A stretch of DNA of 64,000 nucleotides from Sphaerisporangium rhizosphaerae (GCF_042665155.1 NZ_JBHTCG010000017.1:62001-126000), one strand, 5' to 3'; shown: positions 40,705-50,002, numbered from the stretch's first letter. A program made the numbers and translations. Notes: generated by a model not told the origin, from the letters alone.

Positions 40705-41208
40705 ATGGAGAGGATCCTGGTCAGTGCGTGTCTGATCGGCCGTCGGGTGCGGTTCGACGGCCGCGCCAAGACTCTCGACGACGCGCTGCTCGCCCGGTGG
40801 CACGCCGAGGGGCGACTGGTGCCGTTCTGCCCCGAGGTGGAGGGCGGGCTGCCGGTGCCGAGACCGCCCGCCGAGATCGAGGGCGGAGTCGGCGGCGCCG
40901 CCGTGCTGTCCGGGGTCGCGCGCATCCTCACCCCTGACGGCGCCGACGTCACCCGGCACTTCCTGGCCGGGGCGCAGGCTGCGCTCGCGGTCGCGCTGTC
41001 GATGGGCGTCAGGCTCGCCATCCTCAAGGACGGCAGCCCGTCATGCGGCAGTCTGCGCGTCCATGACGGCACCTTCCGCGGGCGGACGACCCCCGGCGCC
41101 GGCGTGACGGCCGCCCTGCTCGAGGCCAACGGCATCCGCGTCTTCACCGAATCCCACCTCCCCGACGCCGCCGCCCACCTCCACCACCTGGAATCCACCC
41201 CGACTTGA
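40705..41208 (+). CDS. DUF523 family protein
   Basis: A 167-residue DUF523 (YbbK-like) protein. It begins MERILVSACLIGRRVRFDGRAK and contains the family motifs FCPEVEGGLPVPRPPAEI and LAILKDGSPSCGSLRVHDGTF, with Cys residues in ACL and SCG that are conserved in the family. It is cytoplasmic; the biochemical function is unknown, though the Cys pattern suggests a thiol or cluster role. It converges on the DUF4032 gene with 188 non-coding bases between. Confidence 0.93.
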   Translation: MERILVSACLIGRRVRFDGRAKTLDDALLARWHAEGRLVPFCPEVEGGLPVPRPPAEIEGGVGGAAVLSGVARILTPDGADVTRHFLAGAQAALAVALSMGVRLAILKDGSPSCGSLRVHDGTFRGRTTPGAGVTAALLEANGIRVFTESHLPDAAAHLHHLESTPT

Positions 41209-41396
41209 CCCTGGGGCCCGGAGGGCCGCCGTACGAGTGGCGCCGGCATCGCCGTACCGCGTCCCACTGTCGCGGCGCCATTCAGGGGCTCGTTGTGGGA
41301 GAGGAGTCGGGGCGTTGTGGAGAGGGCGGTGGCCTTCGCACGCGCATTTCGGGGGGCCGGAGGTTGTGCTGTTCAGGGGTGGTTTTGGTGGCGGGG

Positions 41397-42632
41397 TCAG
41401 GGGTTGAGGGGGTCGGATGGGTGGGCGTCGCCTATTACGGCTTTTTCGTCGGGTTTGAAGACCAGGACGGTGTCGATGTAGGACTGCACGGCCGCTTCCA
41501 GGCCGACGTCGCGGCCGGCGGCCTCGGACATGAACCAGCGGTGGTCGAGCACCTCGTGGAAGAGCTGGGCGGGTTCCAGCTTGCCGCGCAGCTCGACGGG
41601 GATGGCGTTGACGGTCGGCTGGAAGGTCTCGGCCAGCCAGCGGTGCGCGACGATCGCCTCGTCCTCGTGGCGCAGCCCTTTGGCGACCCGGAAGGCGTCC
41701 AGGTCGTTCAGCAGCCGCCTGGCCTGGTTCTCCTCGACGTCCAACCCGGTCAGGCGCAGCAGGCGGCGCTGGTGGTGACCGGCGTCCACGACCTTCGGCC
41801 GCACGATCAGCCGGGCGGTGCCGGCCTTGCGCCTGACCATCATCTCGGCGACGTCGAAGCCCAGGGAGTTGAGCCGCCGGATGCGCTGGTCGACGCGGTG
41901 CCATTCCACGTCCTCGACGATCTCCTCCTGGGTGAGCTCGTCCCATAGCCGGTGGTAGCGCTCGATGAGCTGTTCGGCGAAGGCCAGCGGGTCGATCGAG
42001 GGGTGGAGCAGGCCGCCGGCCTCCAGGTCGAGCATCTCGCCGTAGATGTTCACGTGGGCGACGTCGATGTCGTGGGAGCGCTGGCCCTGGGTGAGCACCG
42101 GGTGCAGTTCGCCGGTCTCGGCGTCCACCAGGTAGGCGGCGAACGCGCCCGCGTCCCGGCGGAACAGCGTGTTGCTCAGCGAGCAGTCACCCCAGAAGAA
42201 GCCGGCCAGGTGCAGGCGCACCAGGAGCACCGCGAGGGCGTCGAGCAGGCGGATCAGCGTGTCGGGGCGCAGCGTTCCCGACAGCACGGCCCGGTAGGGC
42301 AGCGAGAACTGCAGGTGACGGGTGATCAGCGCGGAGTCCAGCGGCTCCCCGTCGGCCGAGGTCCTGCCGGTGACCACGGCCACCGGCTCGACGGAGGGGG
42401 TGTCCAGGCGGCTCAGGTCCCACAGGAGCTGGTACTCGCGTTTGGCGTACCGCTGGCTGATCTCCTTGATCGCGTAGACCCGCCCGGACAGCCGGGCGAA
42501 CCGGACGACGTGCCGGGAGATGCCGCGCGGCAGCGTCACCAGGTAGTGCTCGGGCCACTGTTCCAGCGGTAGGTCCCATGGCAGGCGGATCAGGTCGGGA
42601 TCGCTGGGGGCGCCGGTCATCTGGAGCGGCAA
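41397..42632 (-). CDS. DUF4032 family protein with lipopolysaccharide-kinase-like domain
   Basis: A 411-residue actinobacterial DUF4032 protein. The N-terminal half resembles the protein-kinase-like LPS kinase fold (LPWDLPLEQWPEHYLVTLPRGISRHVVRFARLSGRVYAIKEISQRYAKREYQLLWDL), with the catalytic-loop-like AGFFWGDCSLSNTLFRRD and DAETGELHP. The C-terminal DUF4032 part (HPSIDPLAFAEQLIERYHRLWDELTQEE to FVFKPDEKAVIGD-like end) is family-specific. I chose the TTG at 42632: GGAG lies seven bases before it and LPLQM matches relatives; ATG 42620 is the alternative. The longer open frame upstream is repetitive and unlikely to be translated. Substrate unknown. Confidence 0.87.
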   Translation of the reverse strand: MPLQMTGAPSDPDLIRLPWDLPLEQWPEHYLVTLPRGISRHVVRFARLSGRVYAIKEISQRYAKREYQLLWDLSRLDTPSVEPVAVVTGRTSADGEPLDSALITRHLQFSLPYRAVLSGTLRPDTLIRLLDALAVLLVRLHLAGFFWGDCSLSNTLFRRDAGAFAAYLVDAETGELHPVLTQGQRSHDIDVAHVNIYGEMLDLEAGGLLHPSIDPLAFAEQLIERYHRLWDELTQEEIVEDVEWHRVDQRIRRLNSLGFDVAEMMVRRKAGTARLIVRPKVVDAGHHQRRLLRLTGLDVEENQARRLLNDLDAFRVAKGLRHEDEAIVAHRWLAETFQPTVNAIPVELRGKLEPAQLFHEVLDHRWFMSEAAGRDVGLEAAVQSYIDTVLVFKPDEKAVIGDAHPSDPLNP

Positions 42633-42660
42633 GCTCGTGCTCCTCGGAGATCGATGGGTT

Positions 42661-42700
42661 CGAGGGGATCGGGCGGGATCAGGGGGGATCGGGGGGATCG
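42661..42700. repeat. GGGGATC short direct repeats
   Basis: Four GATC-containing units (at 42667, 42677, 42687 and 42696) spaced 9-10 bases occur just upstream of the DUF4032 start, on what would be its 5' leader. Such helical-period repeats may be protein binding sites or slippage products. Confidence 0.55.
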
Positions 42701-43009
42701 GTGTATCGGTGGTGCGGGCCGGGTCGCGGGGACGGGCGGGGGCGACAGGCTCGATCGTGGACAAAGGGTCGTATAAGCCTATTCGTTCCGTTCCTTCCGG
42801 CTCCGACGCTAGCCGTTCCGCGCGCGTGACGCCGGACCGGTCCGCCTGGCGGACACCAGGCCCCACCGGAGGGAGGCGGCCGGACGCCGGCCGCGCCTGC
42901 GGCGGTGCCAGGCCTGGCGCGTGGCCGGCGTTATCGGATCGTGACGATCGGGCTGGGTGGGCGGGAAGGCGACCGGACCTGTGAGGGCGTGCGGCGGGGT
43001 CGGCGGGCA

Positions 43010-43025
43010 TCTGGTCTAGACCGGG
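43010..43025. promoter_or_regulatory. DasR-responsive element (dre)
   Basis: TCTGGTCTAGACCGGG contains the perfect dyad GGTCTAGACC (43013-43022) and closely matches the dre consensus ACTGGTCTAGACCACT bound by the GntR-family regulator DasR, which is released by glucosamine-6-phosphate. It lies 243 bases upstream of the amino-sugar transporter operon, whose function fits. Interval 42633-43267 otherwise holds no supported gene. Confidence 0.7.
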
Positions 43026-43225
43026 TATGGGGGGTGTCGAATTACCGGCTGTTTGTGCCATCATCGGCCCATGACCTGTGCCGTTGTGAGATTACGCCGG
43101 GGTTTCCTCACGCCTCCGGTGTGCCTCTCTGTCGCGGGTCGAATGCTGGTCGGCCACAGCTCGATCACGGGTTGGCCCATACCACTTGACGGTGTAGGGG
43201 GATGGACGTACGTTCCTCCAAACGT

Positions 43226-43242
43226 TTAGGAAACTTTCCTAA
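43226..43242. promoter_or_regulatory. TTAGGAAACTTTCCTAA palindrome, ROK-type operator
   Basis: A perfect 17-base dyad centred on 43234, 26 bases before the transporter start codon, where it must overlap the promoter or leader. TTAGGAAA/TTTCCTAA dyads are typical of ROK-family sugar repressors in actinomycetes. With the upstream dre it gives the operon two sugar-sensing inputs. Confidence 0.65.
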
Positions 43243-43267
43243 TTGATAGCCCATTCTGGAGGGTTGC

Positions 43268-44716
43268 ATGTCCAACTCCGCCGGCACGCCCCGAGAGATC
43301 ACCCGGCGGCAGATGCTCCGCCGGATCGGCCTCACCGCACTCGTCGCAGGACCGGCGGCCGGCGTGCTCAGCGCCTGCGCGACCAGCGGCACCGGCACCG
43401 CCGCCCCCAGCGCCACCGCGAGCGGCGCCGCGACCTCGGCGGCCAACCCCTTCGGGGTCAAGGCGGACGCCCCGCTCGAAGTCGTCATCTTCAAGGGCGG
43501 CCTGGGTGACAGCTACGCCACCGACGTGCACGAGCCGCTGTACAAGAAGGAGTTCCCGAAGGCCTCGGTCAAGCACGTCGCCACGCAGCAGATCTCCCAG
43601 ACGCTGCAGCCCCGCTTCGCCAGCGGCGACGTCCCGGACTTCATCGCCAACTCCGGCTCCGACCTGATGGACAACGGCGCCCTGCAGTCCGAGGGCCAGC
43701 TCCTCGACCTCACCCCGTTGTTCGACGCGCCCTCCATCGACGACCCGAGCAAGAAGGTCAAGGACACGCTGATCCCCGGCACCTACGAGTCGGGCCTGGT
43801 CGCCGGCAAGCCCTACATCCTGAACTACGTCTCCAGCGGCTACGGCCTCTGGTACAACGCCAAGCTGTTCCAGGAGAAGGGCTGGGCTCCGCCGAAGACC
43901 TTCGACGAGTTCAAGACGCTCTGCGAGACGATCAAGAAGGCCGGCCTCACGCCGTACGCCTACGCCGGCAAGAACGCCTCCTACTACCAGTACTGGATGA
44001 TCCTGATCACGGCCGCCAAGGTCGAGGGGAACCAGGTGCTGATGGACATCGACAACCTCGTGGACGGCGTCTGGAACCGTGACTCGATCAAGCAGTCCGC
44101 CGCCGCGTGGGCCGAGATCGGCAAGTTCATGGACAAGAGCTACGAGGGCCTGATTCACACCGAGGTCCAGACCAGGCAGAACCAGGACAAGGTCGCGCTG
44201 TACCCGTCCGGATCGTGGCTGGAGAACGAGCAGAAGTCCAACACCCCGGCCTCGTTCGAGTACGCCGTCACGCCGACCCCGAGCCTGACCACGGCCGACA
44301 AGTTGCCGTTCGAGGCGATCCGCTCGGCCGCGGGCGAGCCGTACATCATCCCGGCCAAGGGCAAGAACACCGCCGGCGCGCTTGAGTACGCCCGCATCAT
44401 GCTCTCCAAGGAGGGGGCGAAGGGCTTCACCGAGAAGTCCGGCAGCCTCACCGTCGTCTCCGGCGCCGCCGAGGGGCTCTCGCTCAGCCCGGGCCTGAAG
44501 AGCGTCAACGACGCCCTCACGGCCGCGGGCAGCAACATCGTCACCTACAGCAGCTTCGAGAACTGGTACAAGGAGCTGGAGACCGAGCTGCGCAAGCAGA
44601 CCAACTCGCTGATGTTCGGCCGCATCTCGGCCGAGGAGTTCTGCGCCAACATGCAGAAGAAGGCCGACTCGGTGAAGGCCGACTCCTCCATCACCAAGCA
44701 GAACCGGACGGTGTAG
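43268..44716 (+). CDS. ngcE: Sugar ABC transporter substrate-binding lipoprotein, NgcE-like
   Basis: Solute-binding protein (482 residues) for an ABC importer, probably of N-acetylglucosamine or chitobiose. A twin-arginine type signal (TRRQMLRRIGLTALVAGPAAG) ends in the lipobox LSAC (Cys37), so it is a lipoprotein on the outer face of the membrane. The body has the type 1/2 extracellular sugar-binding features (VVIFKGGLGDSY, LNYVSSGYGLWYNAKLFQEKGW, YQYWMILITAA, LYPSGSWLENE). GGAGGG precedes the ATG at 43268. The dre site, the ROK-type palindrome and the following two permeases support the NgcE assignment. The substrate is inferred from homology and operators. Confidence 0.85.
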   Translation: MSNSAGTPREITRRQMLRRIGLTALVAGPAAGVLSACATSGTGTAAPSATASGAATSAANPFGVKADAPLEVVIFKGGLGDSYATDVHEPLYKKEFPKASVKHVATQQISQTLQPRFASGDVPDFIANSGSDLMDNGALQSEGQLLDLTPLFDAPSIDDPSKKVKDTLIPGTYESGLVAGKPYILNYVSSGYGLWYNAKLFQEKGWAPPKTFDEFKTLCETIKKAGLTPYAYAGKNASYYQYWMILITAAKVEGNQVLMDIDNLVDGVWNRDSIKQSAAAWAEIGKFMDKSYEGLIHTEVQTRQNQDKVALYPSGSWLENEQKSNTPASFEYAVTPTPSLTTADKLPFEAIRSAAGEPYIIPAKGKNTAGALEYARIMLSKEGAKGFTEKSGSLTVVSGAAEGLSLSPGLKSVNDALTAAGSNIVTYSSFENWYKELETELRKQTNSLMFGRISAEEFCANMQKKADSVKADSSITKQNRTV

Positions 44717-44722
44717 TCGATC

Positions 44723-45676
44723 ATGCGGCATGGCGACGGCGGGCTGGCCGGGTGGCTGCTCTCTGCCAAGATGCGGACATACGGGTTCATCGTGTCCTTC
44801 CTGGCGATCCCGGTGGTCCTGTACGTGGTCTTCGTGATCAGCCCGTACATCCAGGCGTTCTACATCTCGCTGACCAACTGGAAGGGCATCTCGGCCAACC
44901 CGCAGTACATCGGCTTCGAGAACTTCGGCCGGCTGCTGGGCGACGAGGTGTTCTGGGCGGCGGTGCGCCACCACGCCCTCCTGCTGCTCGCCATGCCGCT
45001 GATCACCATCGCGATCGCGCTCTTCTTCGCGTTCCTGCTGAACGTCGGGGGCGGCGGCGGGAGCGGGAAGACCAAGGGCGTCTGGGGGTCGCAGTTCTAC
45101 CGGGTGGTGTACTTCTTCCCCCAGGTGCTGGCCGTCGCCGTCGTCGGCGTCCTGTTCCAGGCGATCTACCGCCCCGACGGCACCGGCGTGCTGAACGGCC
45201 TGCTGGCCACCGTCGGGCTCGGCCCGGTCGGCTGGCTGATCAACACCAACCTCGCCCTCTGGGCGATCATGGCCGTGGTCGTCTGGCAGTCGGTCGGGTT
45301 CTACGTCGTGCTGTTCTCCGCCGGCATGTCGGCCATCCCGCGCGACGTGTTCGAGGCGGCGGCCCTGGACGGCGCCGGCCGGTTCCGGCTGTTCTTCAGC
45401 ATCACGCTCCCGCTCATCTGGGACACCATCCAGGTCGGCTGGGTGTACCTCGGCATCGCCGCCTTCGACTGCTTCGCGCTGGTGCAGGTGCTGTCGGTGG
45501 ACCGGGGCGGCCCGGACAACGCCACCACGGTGCTGCCTCTGGAGATCTGGCGCACGGCGTTCACCTTCTCCAAGTTCGGCTACGCCTCGGCGATGGGTGT
45601 GGCGCTGTTCTTCCTGACCATCACGTTCGCGGCGCTCAGCCTGCGCGTGACGCGGCGCGAGAGGATCGAGTTCTAG
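44723..45676 (+). CDS. ngcF: ABC sugar permease, NgcF-like
   Basis: First membrane subunit (317 residues, MalF-type). Six hydrophobic helices are visible (FIVSFLAIPVVLYVVFVI, LLLLAMPLITIAIALFFAFLL, VVYFFPQVLAVAVVGVLF, LALWAIMAVVVWQSVGFYVVLF, and two after). The cytoplasmic EAA loop is FEAAALDGAGRFRLFFSITLPLI, which docks to the ATPase. It starts six bases after the binding-protein stop. No ATPase gene is in the operon, so a shared MsiK-type ATPase from elsewhere must power it. Confidence 0.9.
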   Translation: MRHGDGGLAGWLLSAKMRTYGFIVSFLAIPVVLYVVFVISPYIQAFYISLTNWKGISANPQYIGFENFGRLLGDEVFWAAVRHHALLLLAMPLITIAIALFFAFLLNVGGGGGSGKTKGVWGSQFYRVVYFFPQVLAVAVVGVLFQAIYRPDGTGVLNGLLATVGLGPVGWLINTNLALWAIMAVVVWQSVGFYVVLFSAGMSAIPRDVFEAAALDGAGRFRLFFSITLPLIWDTIQVGWVYLGIAAFDCFALVQVLSVDRGGPDNATTVLPLEIWRTAFTFSKFGYASAMGVALFFLTITFAALSLRVTRRERIEF

Positions 45677-45678
45677 TC

Positions 45679-46584
45679 ATGGCGCTTCAGACCGATGCGG
45701 TGCGGGTGGCCAAGGCGCCGCGCGCGGCCACGACCCGGCGCCGGCAGAACCCGGTGGGCGTGTTCGGCGCCCTGTCGCACGTCGCCCTGATCGTGTGGAC
45801 CATCCTGGTCGTCGGCCCGATCCTGTGGACGTTCCTCGCCTCGTTCAAGACCAACCCCGAGATCGTCGGGGACGCGCCCCTCGCGCTGCCGCACGACTAC
45901 AGCTGGGCGGCCTGGGGCCGGGCCTGGGACAAGGCCCACGTCGGCAGGTACATGCTGAACACCGTCTTCGTGGTGGGCGTGAGCACGTTCTTCACGATGC
46001 TGTTCGGCTCGATGGCCGCGTACGTGCTGGCGCGCTACCGCTTCTGGGGCAACCGGGCGATCTACTTCCTGTTCGTGTCCGGGCTGTCCTTCCCGGTGTT
46101 CCTGGCGCTGGTGCCGCTGTTCTTCGTCGTGCGGAGCTTCGGCCTGACCGACACCTTCACCGGCGTGATCCTGGTCTACATCGCCTACTCGCTGCCGTTC
46201 ACGGTGTTCTTCCTGACCGCCTTCTTCAAGACGCTGCCCACGTCGGTGGCCGAGGCGGCCATGATGGACGGCTGCTCGCACACCCGCACGTTCTTCCAGA
46301 TCATGATGCCGATGGCCAGGCCGGGCCTGATCAGCATCACGATCTTCAACATCCTCGGCCAGTGGAACCAGTATCTGCTCCCGATCGTGCTGCTGTCGGG
46401 CAACGTCGAGGACAAGTGGCTGATCACGCAGGGCATCGCCAACATCAACACCAGCGCCGGGTACGAGGCCGACTGGCCGGGGCTGTTCGCGGCCCTGAGC
46501 ATGGCGATCCTGCCGATGCTGATCGTCTACATCGTCTTCCAGCGGCAGATCCAGTCCGGTCTCACCGCGGGCGCCGTCAAGTAG
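45679..46584 (+). CDS. ngcG: ABC sugar permease, NgcG-like
   Basis: Second membrane subunit (301 residues, MalG-type). Helices include VALIVWTILVVGPILWTFLA, TVFVVGVSTFFTMLFGSMAAYVLA, AIYFLFVSGLSFPVFLALVPLFFV and VILVYIAYSLPFTVFFLTAFF; the EAA loop is AEAAMMDGCSHTRTFFQIMMPMARPGL. The start is two bases after the ngcF stop. It ends the transport operon; no hydrolase or kinase follows, and the next gene is an unrelated secreted protease. Confidence 0.9.
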   Translation: MALQTDAVRVAKAPRAATTRRRQNPVGVFGALSHVALIVWTILVVGPILWTFLASFKTNPEIVGDAPLALPHDYSWAAWGRAWDKAHVGRYMLNTVFVVGVSTFFTMLFGSMAAYVLARYRFWGNRAIYFLFVSGLSFPVFLALVPLFFVVRSFGLTDTFTGVILVYIAYSLPFTVFFLTAFFKTLPTSVAEAAMMDGCSHTRTFFQIMMPMARPGLISITIFNILGQWNQYLLPIVLLSGNVEDKWLITQGIANINTSAGYEADWPGLFAALSMAILPMLIVYIVFQRQIQSGLTAGAVK

Positions 46585-46722
46585 CGCCGCACACCCCTCT
46601 GCCATCTCTTTCGCTATTTGTCGGATAAAGACTCTTTCGTACTTCCGGCAACTGGTGGAAGATCTCCGGCAAAGACGTCTGTCACGTCCTGGGCCGGCCG
46701 GCCCGGGCGGAGGGGTGAGGCC

Positions 46723-48831
46723 GTGAGCGAGTCGTCGACCCATCGCAGGAAGAGACGACTGACCGTACTGTTCATCGCCGCCGTGCTGGCCCCCGTGGGG
46801 CTGGGGGCGGCTCCGGCCCTGGCGGAGCCGCCGCCCGCGCCGGCCCATCCGTGGCAGGCCGACCTGTGGCCGCAGCGGCAACCGTGGCAGGAGGGGGAGC
46901 CCGCCGCCCTGCTCCGGGGCAGACCCGGCGGCCCGGCCGTGATCGACCCGCAGAACTGGAAGAACCCCGACCACATGACCTGGGAGGACTACAAGCCCGT
47001 CCCGGGCACCGACTGGTCGGACCCGGCGGGCGCCGCCTCCAAGCGCACCTTCAAGGGCGCGCTCGTCCTGCTCGACTACCCCGGCCAGTCGTTCGTGGTG
47101 ACCCGCCCGCAGCACTCCACGGTCTTCGGCAACCCGAGCACCGAGGCGCACGACATCCCCCGCGACAAGGTCGCCCAGTTCTACAAGGACTTCCTCAACA
47201 CCCCGAACCAGCTCAACCGTGGCCACACCATCAACGAGTACTGGATGGAGGACTCCGGCGGCCGGTACGGGGTCGACCTCACCGCCTTCGGCCCGTACGA
47301 GATGCCCGGCAAGTCCCACGAGTACGCGATGGAGTTCCAGAGCGGCACCGCCTGCCCGGCCGGGGACACCTGTAACCGCAACATCCGCACCGACGGACGC
47401 GCGGCCTGGGCCGCCGACGCGGGCGAGACGACGATCGGCCAGTACGACTTCGTGTTCTACCTGAGCGCCGGCCAGGACGAGTCGTCCACCTGGCAGGAGT
47501 TCGGGCCGATCAAGTTCCCCACCAAGGAGCAGGTCACCGACCCCTTCGGGCCGCCCGACCCGGCCCTGCCCAACTGGGCGAGGACCCGGTACGTCGAGTG
47601 GACCTCCTGGGCCTCGGCGTCCACCATCTGGCCGAACGCGGGCGGCGGCTCCTCCACCCAGGCCGAGAGCTCCGGTCAGGGCGTCTACGCCCACGAGTTC
47701 AGCCACATCCTGGGCATCGGCGACAACTACAACAACCCGTTCGGGGTCCCGCCGCGCCGCGCGTACACCGGCATCTGGGAGATGCTCAGCCGGGGCAGCT
47801 TCAACGGCCCCGGCGGCCCGCACAGCCGCTGGACCATCCCGCCGACGGGCGGCGGCTCGATGGGCGCCCAGCACATGCTCCGCAACAAGATCAAGCTGGA
47901 GATGGTGGACGAGAAGAACGTCCTGCGGCTGTCGCGGGAGGCGCTGGCCGCCTCCGGCCTGGTCGTCGCCCGGGTGAAGGCCCGCGAGGCGCAGCCGGGC
48001 GACAGCGAGCTGTCCGGGGTCAACATCGCTCTCGGCACCGGCGACCTCAGCCCCAAGTGCGACGTCACCACCGACCCGCTGTGCGACGGCGGCGGCTACC
48101 AGAACTACACGGTCGAGGTGGTCGACCGCATGGGCGCCGACTCCTTCACCCCCGACTCCGGCGTGCTGCTCGCCAAGACCAAGAACCAGGACCAGGCGCC
48201 GTTCGAGTGGGTGATCGACGCCAACCCGCAGGACATCGGCATGACCGACTACGTCCTGCCGGACGGCACGCGGGTCCCGATCACCATCGGTGACTACCGG
48301 CAGCTCTCCGACGCCCTGTTCCACGCGGGCACCGACTCCGGCAGCGAGTACGAGTACGTGGACCAGGCCAACCGCCTGCACTTCTACGTGCTCGGCCTGC
48401 AGCGCGACAAGAAGGGCATCCTCTCCTACACGGTCGCGATCCGCTCGCTGGACGGCGCGGGGCCGCAGCGGCACGGCGTCAGGGTCCTGCCCAGCGCGGC
48501 GGTCACCACGGGCACGCAGTGGGCGGCCTGCCGCTTCCCGCTCGCCAACACCGGCAAGGCCGCGGCGCCCCAGGGGCAGCACCCGGAGGACATCAGCGCG
48601 TACCTGAAGTCCGACGTCTACCGCCTGTCGGCGAGCGTGGAGGGCAAGGGCTGGTCGGCCTGGACGCCGAACACGCTGGCCGCCGTCGGGTTCGGCGACT
48701 CCACCCTCGTGCCCGTCTACGCCCAGCGGGCCAAGGGCGGCGACCACCTCGGCCGGCTGAAGCTGACCGCGACCTCCGAGAGCGACCCCGCCAAGACCTC
48801 GACGGCGACCTGCCGGCTGGTCGGCGTCTGA
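46723..48831 (+). CDS. Secreted M6-family metalloprotease (immune inhibitor A-like)
   Basis: An exported zinc protease of 702 residues. A basic n-region and hydrophobic core (RRKRRLTVLFIAAVLAPVGLGAAPALAE) form the signal peptide. The zinc site HEFSHILGIGD is at residue 324, with the Met-turn-like EMLSRGSF about 45 residues on. The N-terminal region has INEYWMEDSGGRYGVDL, typical of M6 enzymes. The C-terminal part is beta-rich with paired Cys residues. The GTG at 46723 follows GGAGGGG; a GTG/ATG further up (46618) is outside the family's usual start. Substrate unknown; M6 proteases degrade host or competitor proteins or scavenge peptides. Confidence 0.88.
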   Translation: MSESSTHRRKRRLTVLFIAAVLAPVGLGAAPALAEPPPAPAHPWQADLWPQRQPWQEGEPAALLRGRPGGPAVIDPQNWKNPDHMTWEDYKPVPGTDWSDPAGAASKRTFKGALVLLDYPGQSFVVTRPQHSTVFGNPSTEAHDIPRDKVAQFYKDFLNTPNQLNRGHTINEYWMEDSGGRYGVDLTAFGPYEMPGKSHEYAMEFQSGTACPAGDTCNRNIRTDGRAAWAADAGETTIGQYDFVFYLSAGQDESSTWQEFGPIKFPTKEQVTDPFGPPDPALPNWARTRYVEWTSWASASTIWPNAGGGSSTQAESSGQGVYAHEFSHILGIGDNYNNPFGVPPRRAYTGIWEMLSRGSFNGPGGPHSRWTIPPTGGGSMGAQHMLRNKIKLEMVDEKNVLRLSREALAASGLVVARVKAREAQPGDSELSGVNIALGTGDLSPKCDVTTDPLCDGGGYQNYTVEVVDRMGADSFTPDSGVLLAKTKNQDQAPFEWVIDANPQDIGMTDYVLPDGTRVPITIGDYRQLSDALFHAGTDSGSEYEYVDQANRLHFYVLGLQRDKKGILSYTVAIRSLDGAGPQRHGVRVLPSAAVTTGTQWAACRFPLANTGKAAAPQGQHPEDISAYLKSDVYRLSASVEGKGWSAWTPNTLAAVGFGDSTLVPVYAQRAKGGDHLGRLKLTATSESDPAKTSTATCRLVGV

Positions 48832-48840
48832 CCGCACCGT

Positions 48841-48875
48841 CCGTACCACCGGCGCCCGCGGGCCCGGTGGTACGG
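48841..48875 (+). terminator. Terminator hairpin after M6 protease gene
   Basis: CCGTACCACCGG (48841-48852) pairs perfectly with CCGGTGGTACGG (48864-48875) around an 11-base loop, directly after the protease stop. Confidence 0.8.
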
Positions 48876-48928
48876 CGTCGCCGCGCCCGCGGGCGGGCAT
48901 CCGTCACCGACACACATGAGAGAGAGCC

Positions 48929-49495
48929 ATGCCGCACATCGAATTAGGGAACGACGCGCCCGGCATCGTCGGACTGATGCTGTACCGGCCGGACACCGCC
49001 AAGGTGCTCAACGAGCTCGCCGAGATCCTGCTGCGGGGCGAGAACACGCTGACCAGGGGCGAGCGCGAGCTCATCGCCTCCTACGTGTCCGACCTGAACC
49101 GCTGCCGGTTCTGCCACGGCTCGCACGCCGCGTTCGCCGCGGCGCAGCTCCCCGGCGGCGCCGAGACCGTCGCCCAGGCCTGCGCCGACCTCGACACCGC
49201 CGACATCTCGGCGAAGATGAAGGCGCTGCTGCGCGTCGCCGGCGCGGTCCAGCGCATCGGCACCGACGTCACCGCCGCCCTGGTCGAGGCGGCGCGCGAG
49301 AACGGCGCCACCGACCGGGAGATCCACGACACCGTGCTCATCGCCGCGGCGTTCTGCATGTACAACCGGTACGTCGACGGCCTGGGCACCTACGCCCCGG
49401 AGGATCCCAAGGCGTACGAGGAGATGGCCGGCCTGATCGTCGAACGCGGCTACGGCGCCTCGGTGGCGGCCAGGCAGGAGGCCTCCGCCGGGTGA
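48929..49495 (+). CDS. AhpD-like/carboxymuconolactone decarboxylase-family peroxidase-related protein
   Basis: A 188-residue all-helical protein with the AhpD-type site RGERELIASYVSDLNRCRFCHGSHAA: Glu, CxxC and His in the expected order, so a peroxidase or alkylhydroperoxidase activity is plausible. The C-terminal helices read MKALLRVAGAVQRIGTDVTAALVEAARENGATDREIHDTVLIAAAFCMYNRYVDGL. It stands alone with a GAGAGA site before the ATG. The reductant is not identifiable here. Confidence 0.87.
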   Translation: MPHIELGNDAPGIVGLMLYRPDTAKVLNELAEILLRGENTLTRGERELIASYVSDLNRCRFCHGSHAAFAAAQLPGGAETVAQACADLDTADISAKMKALLRVAGAVQRIGTDVTAALVEAARENGATDREIHDTVLIAAAFCMYNRYVDGLGTYAPEDPKAYEEMAGLIVERGYGASVAARQEASAG

Positions 49496-49702
49496 CCCGC
49501 TGACGAATGTTCGCCGGGCCGGCCGCCGTTAGGGTGGCGCCGGTTTCGCCGTACCCATGACCGGCCGCTGCGGCGCCGGAGAACGCATCCACTGGGGCGG
49601 TGAATATCCCCGGCCCGGTCGAAGTAAGTGGACACCGCGCTCTGTGAGCCGGGCCGCCGGGCCCGCGCGACAACCCTTCCCGCCGCGTGCGAGACTCCTG
49701 GC
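49496..49702. other. Intergenic region
   Basis: 207 bases between the AhpD-like and pterin dehydratase genes; no gene and no strong dyad were recognised. It contains the likely promoter of the pterin dehydratase. Confidence 0.5.
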
Positions 49703-50002
49703 ATGAACAGGTTGGACGAAGCGGCGATCGCCACCCGGCTGAGCACGGTGCCCGACTGGAAGCGCGAGGGCGACGAGATCCGGCGCACGATCGTCGCCCC
49801 CGACTTCCGCACGGCCATCGCCATCGTCAACGACGTGGCCGAGCAGGCGGAGGCCATGAACCACCACCCGGACGTCGACATCCGGTGGCGGCGGCTCCAC
49901 CTGGCCCTGACCACCCACGACGCCGGCGGCCTGACCGAGAAGGACTTCACCCTCGCCGCCCGCGTGGACGCCATCGCCGCCGACCACGGCGCCACGTCCT
50001 GA
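49703..50002 (+). CDS. 4a-hydroxytetrahydrobiopterin dehydratase (PhhB/DCoH)
   Basis: A 99-residue pterin-4a-carbinolamine dehydratase. The signature NHHPDVDIRWRRLHLALTTHDAGGLTEKDFTLA carries the catalytic His-His pair and the third His of the THDAGGLT motif. Normally it regenerates pterin cofactor for aromatic amino acid hydroxylases; no hydroxylase gene is nearby, which is common for this family. The ATG at 49703 gives the family's normal length; the upstream frame from 49628 adds a non-conserved tail. Confidence 0.95.
   Translation: MNRLDEAAIATRLSTVPDWKREGDEIRRTIVAPDFRTAIAIVNDVAEQAEAMNHHPDVDIRWRRLHLALTTHDAGGLTEKDFTLAARVDAIAADHGATS

Noticed and set aside
45673..48900. 1,075-codon open frame on the minus strand
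   Set aside because: It is antisense to the two sugar permeases and the M6 protease, all with clear families. It has Arg/Gly/His-rich composition and no recognised domain, as expected of GC-rich shadow frames.
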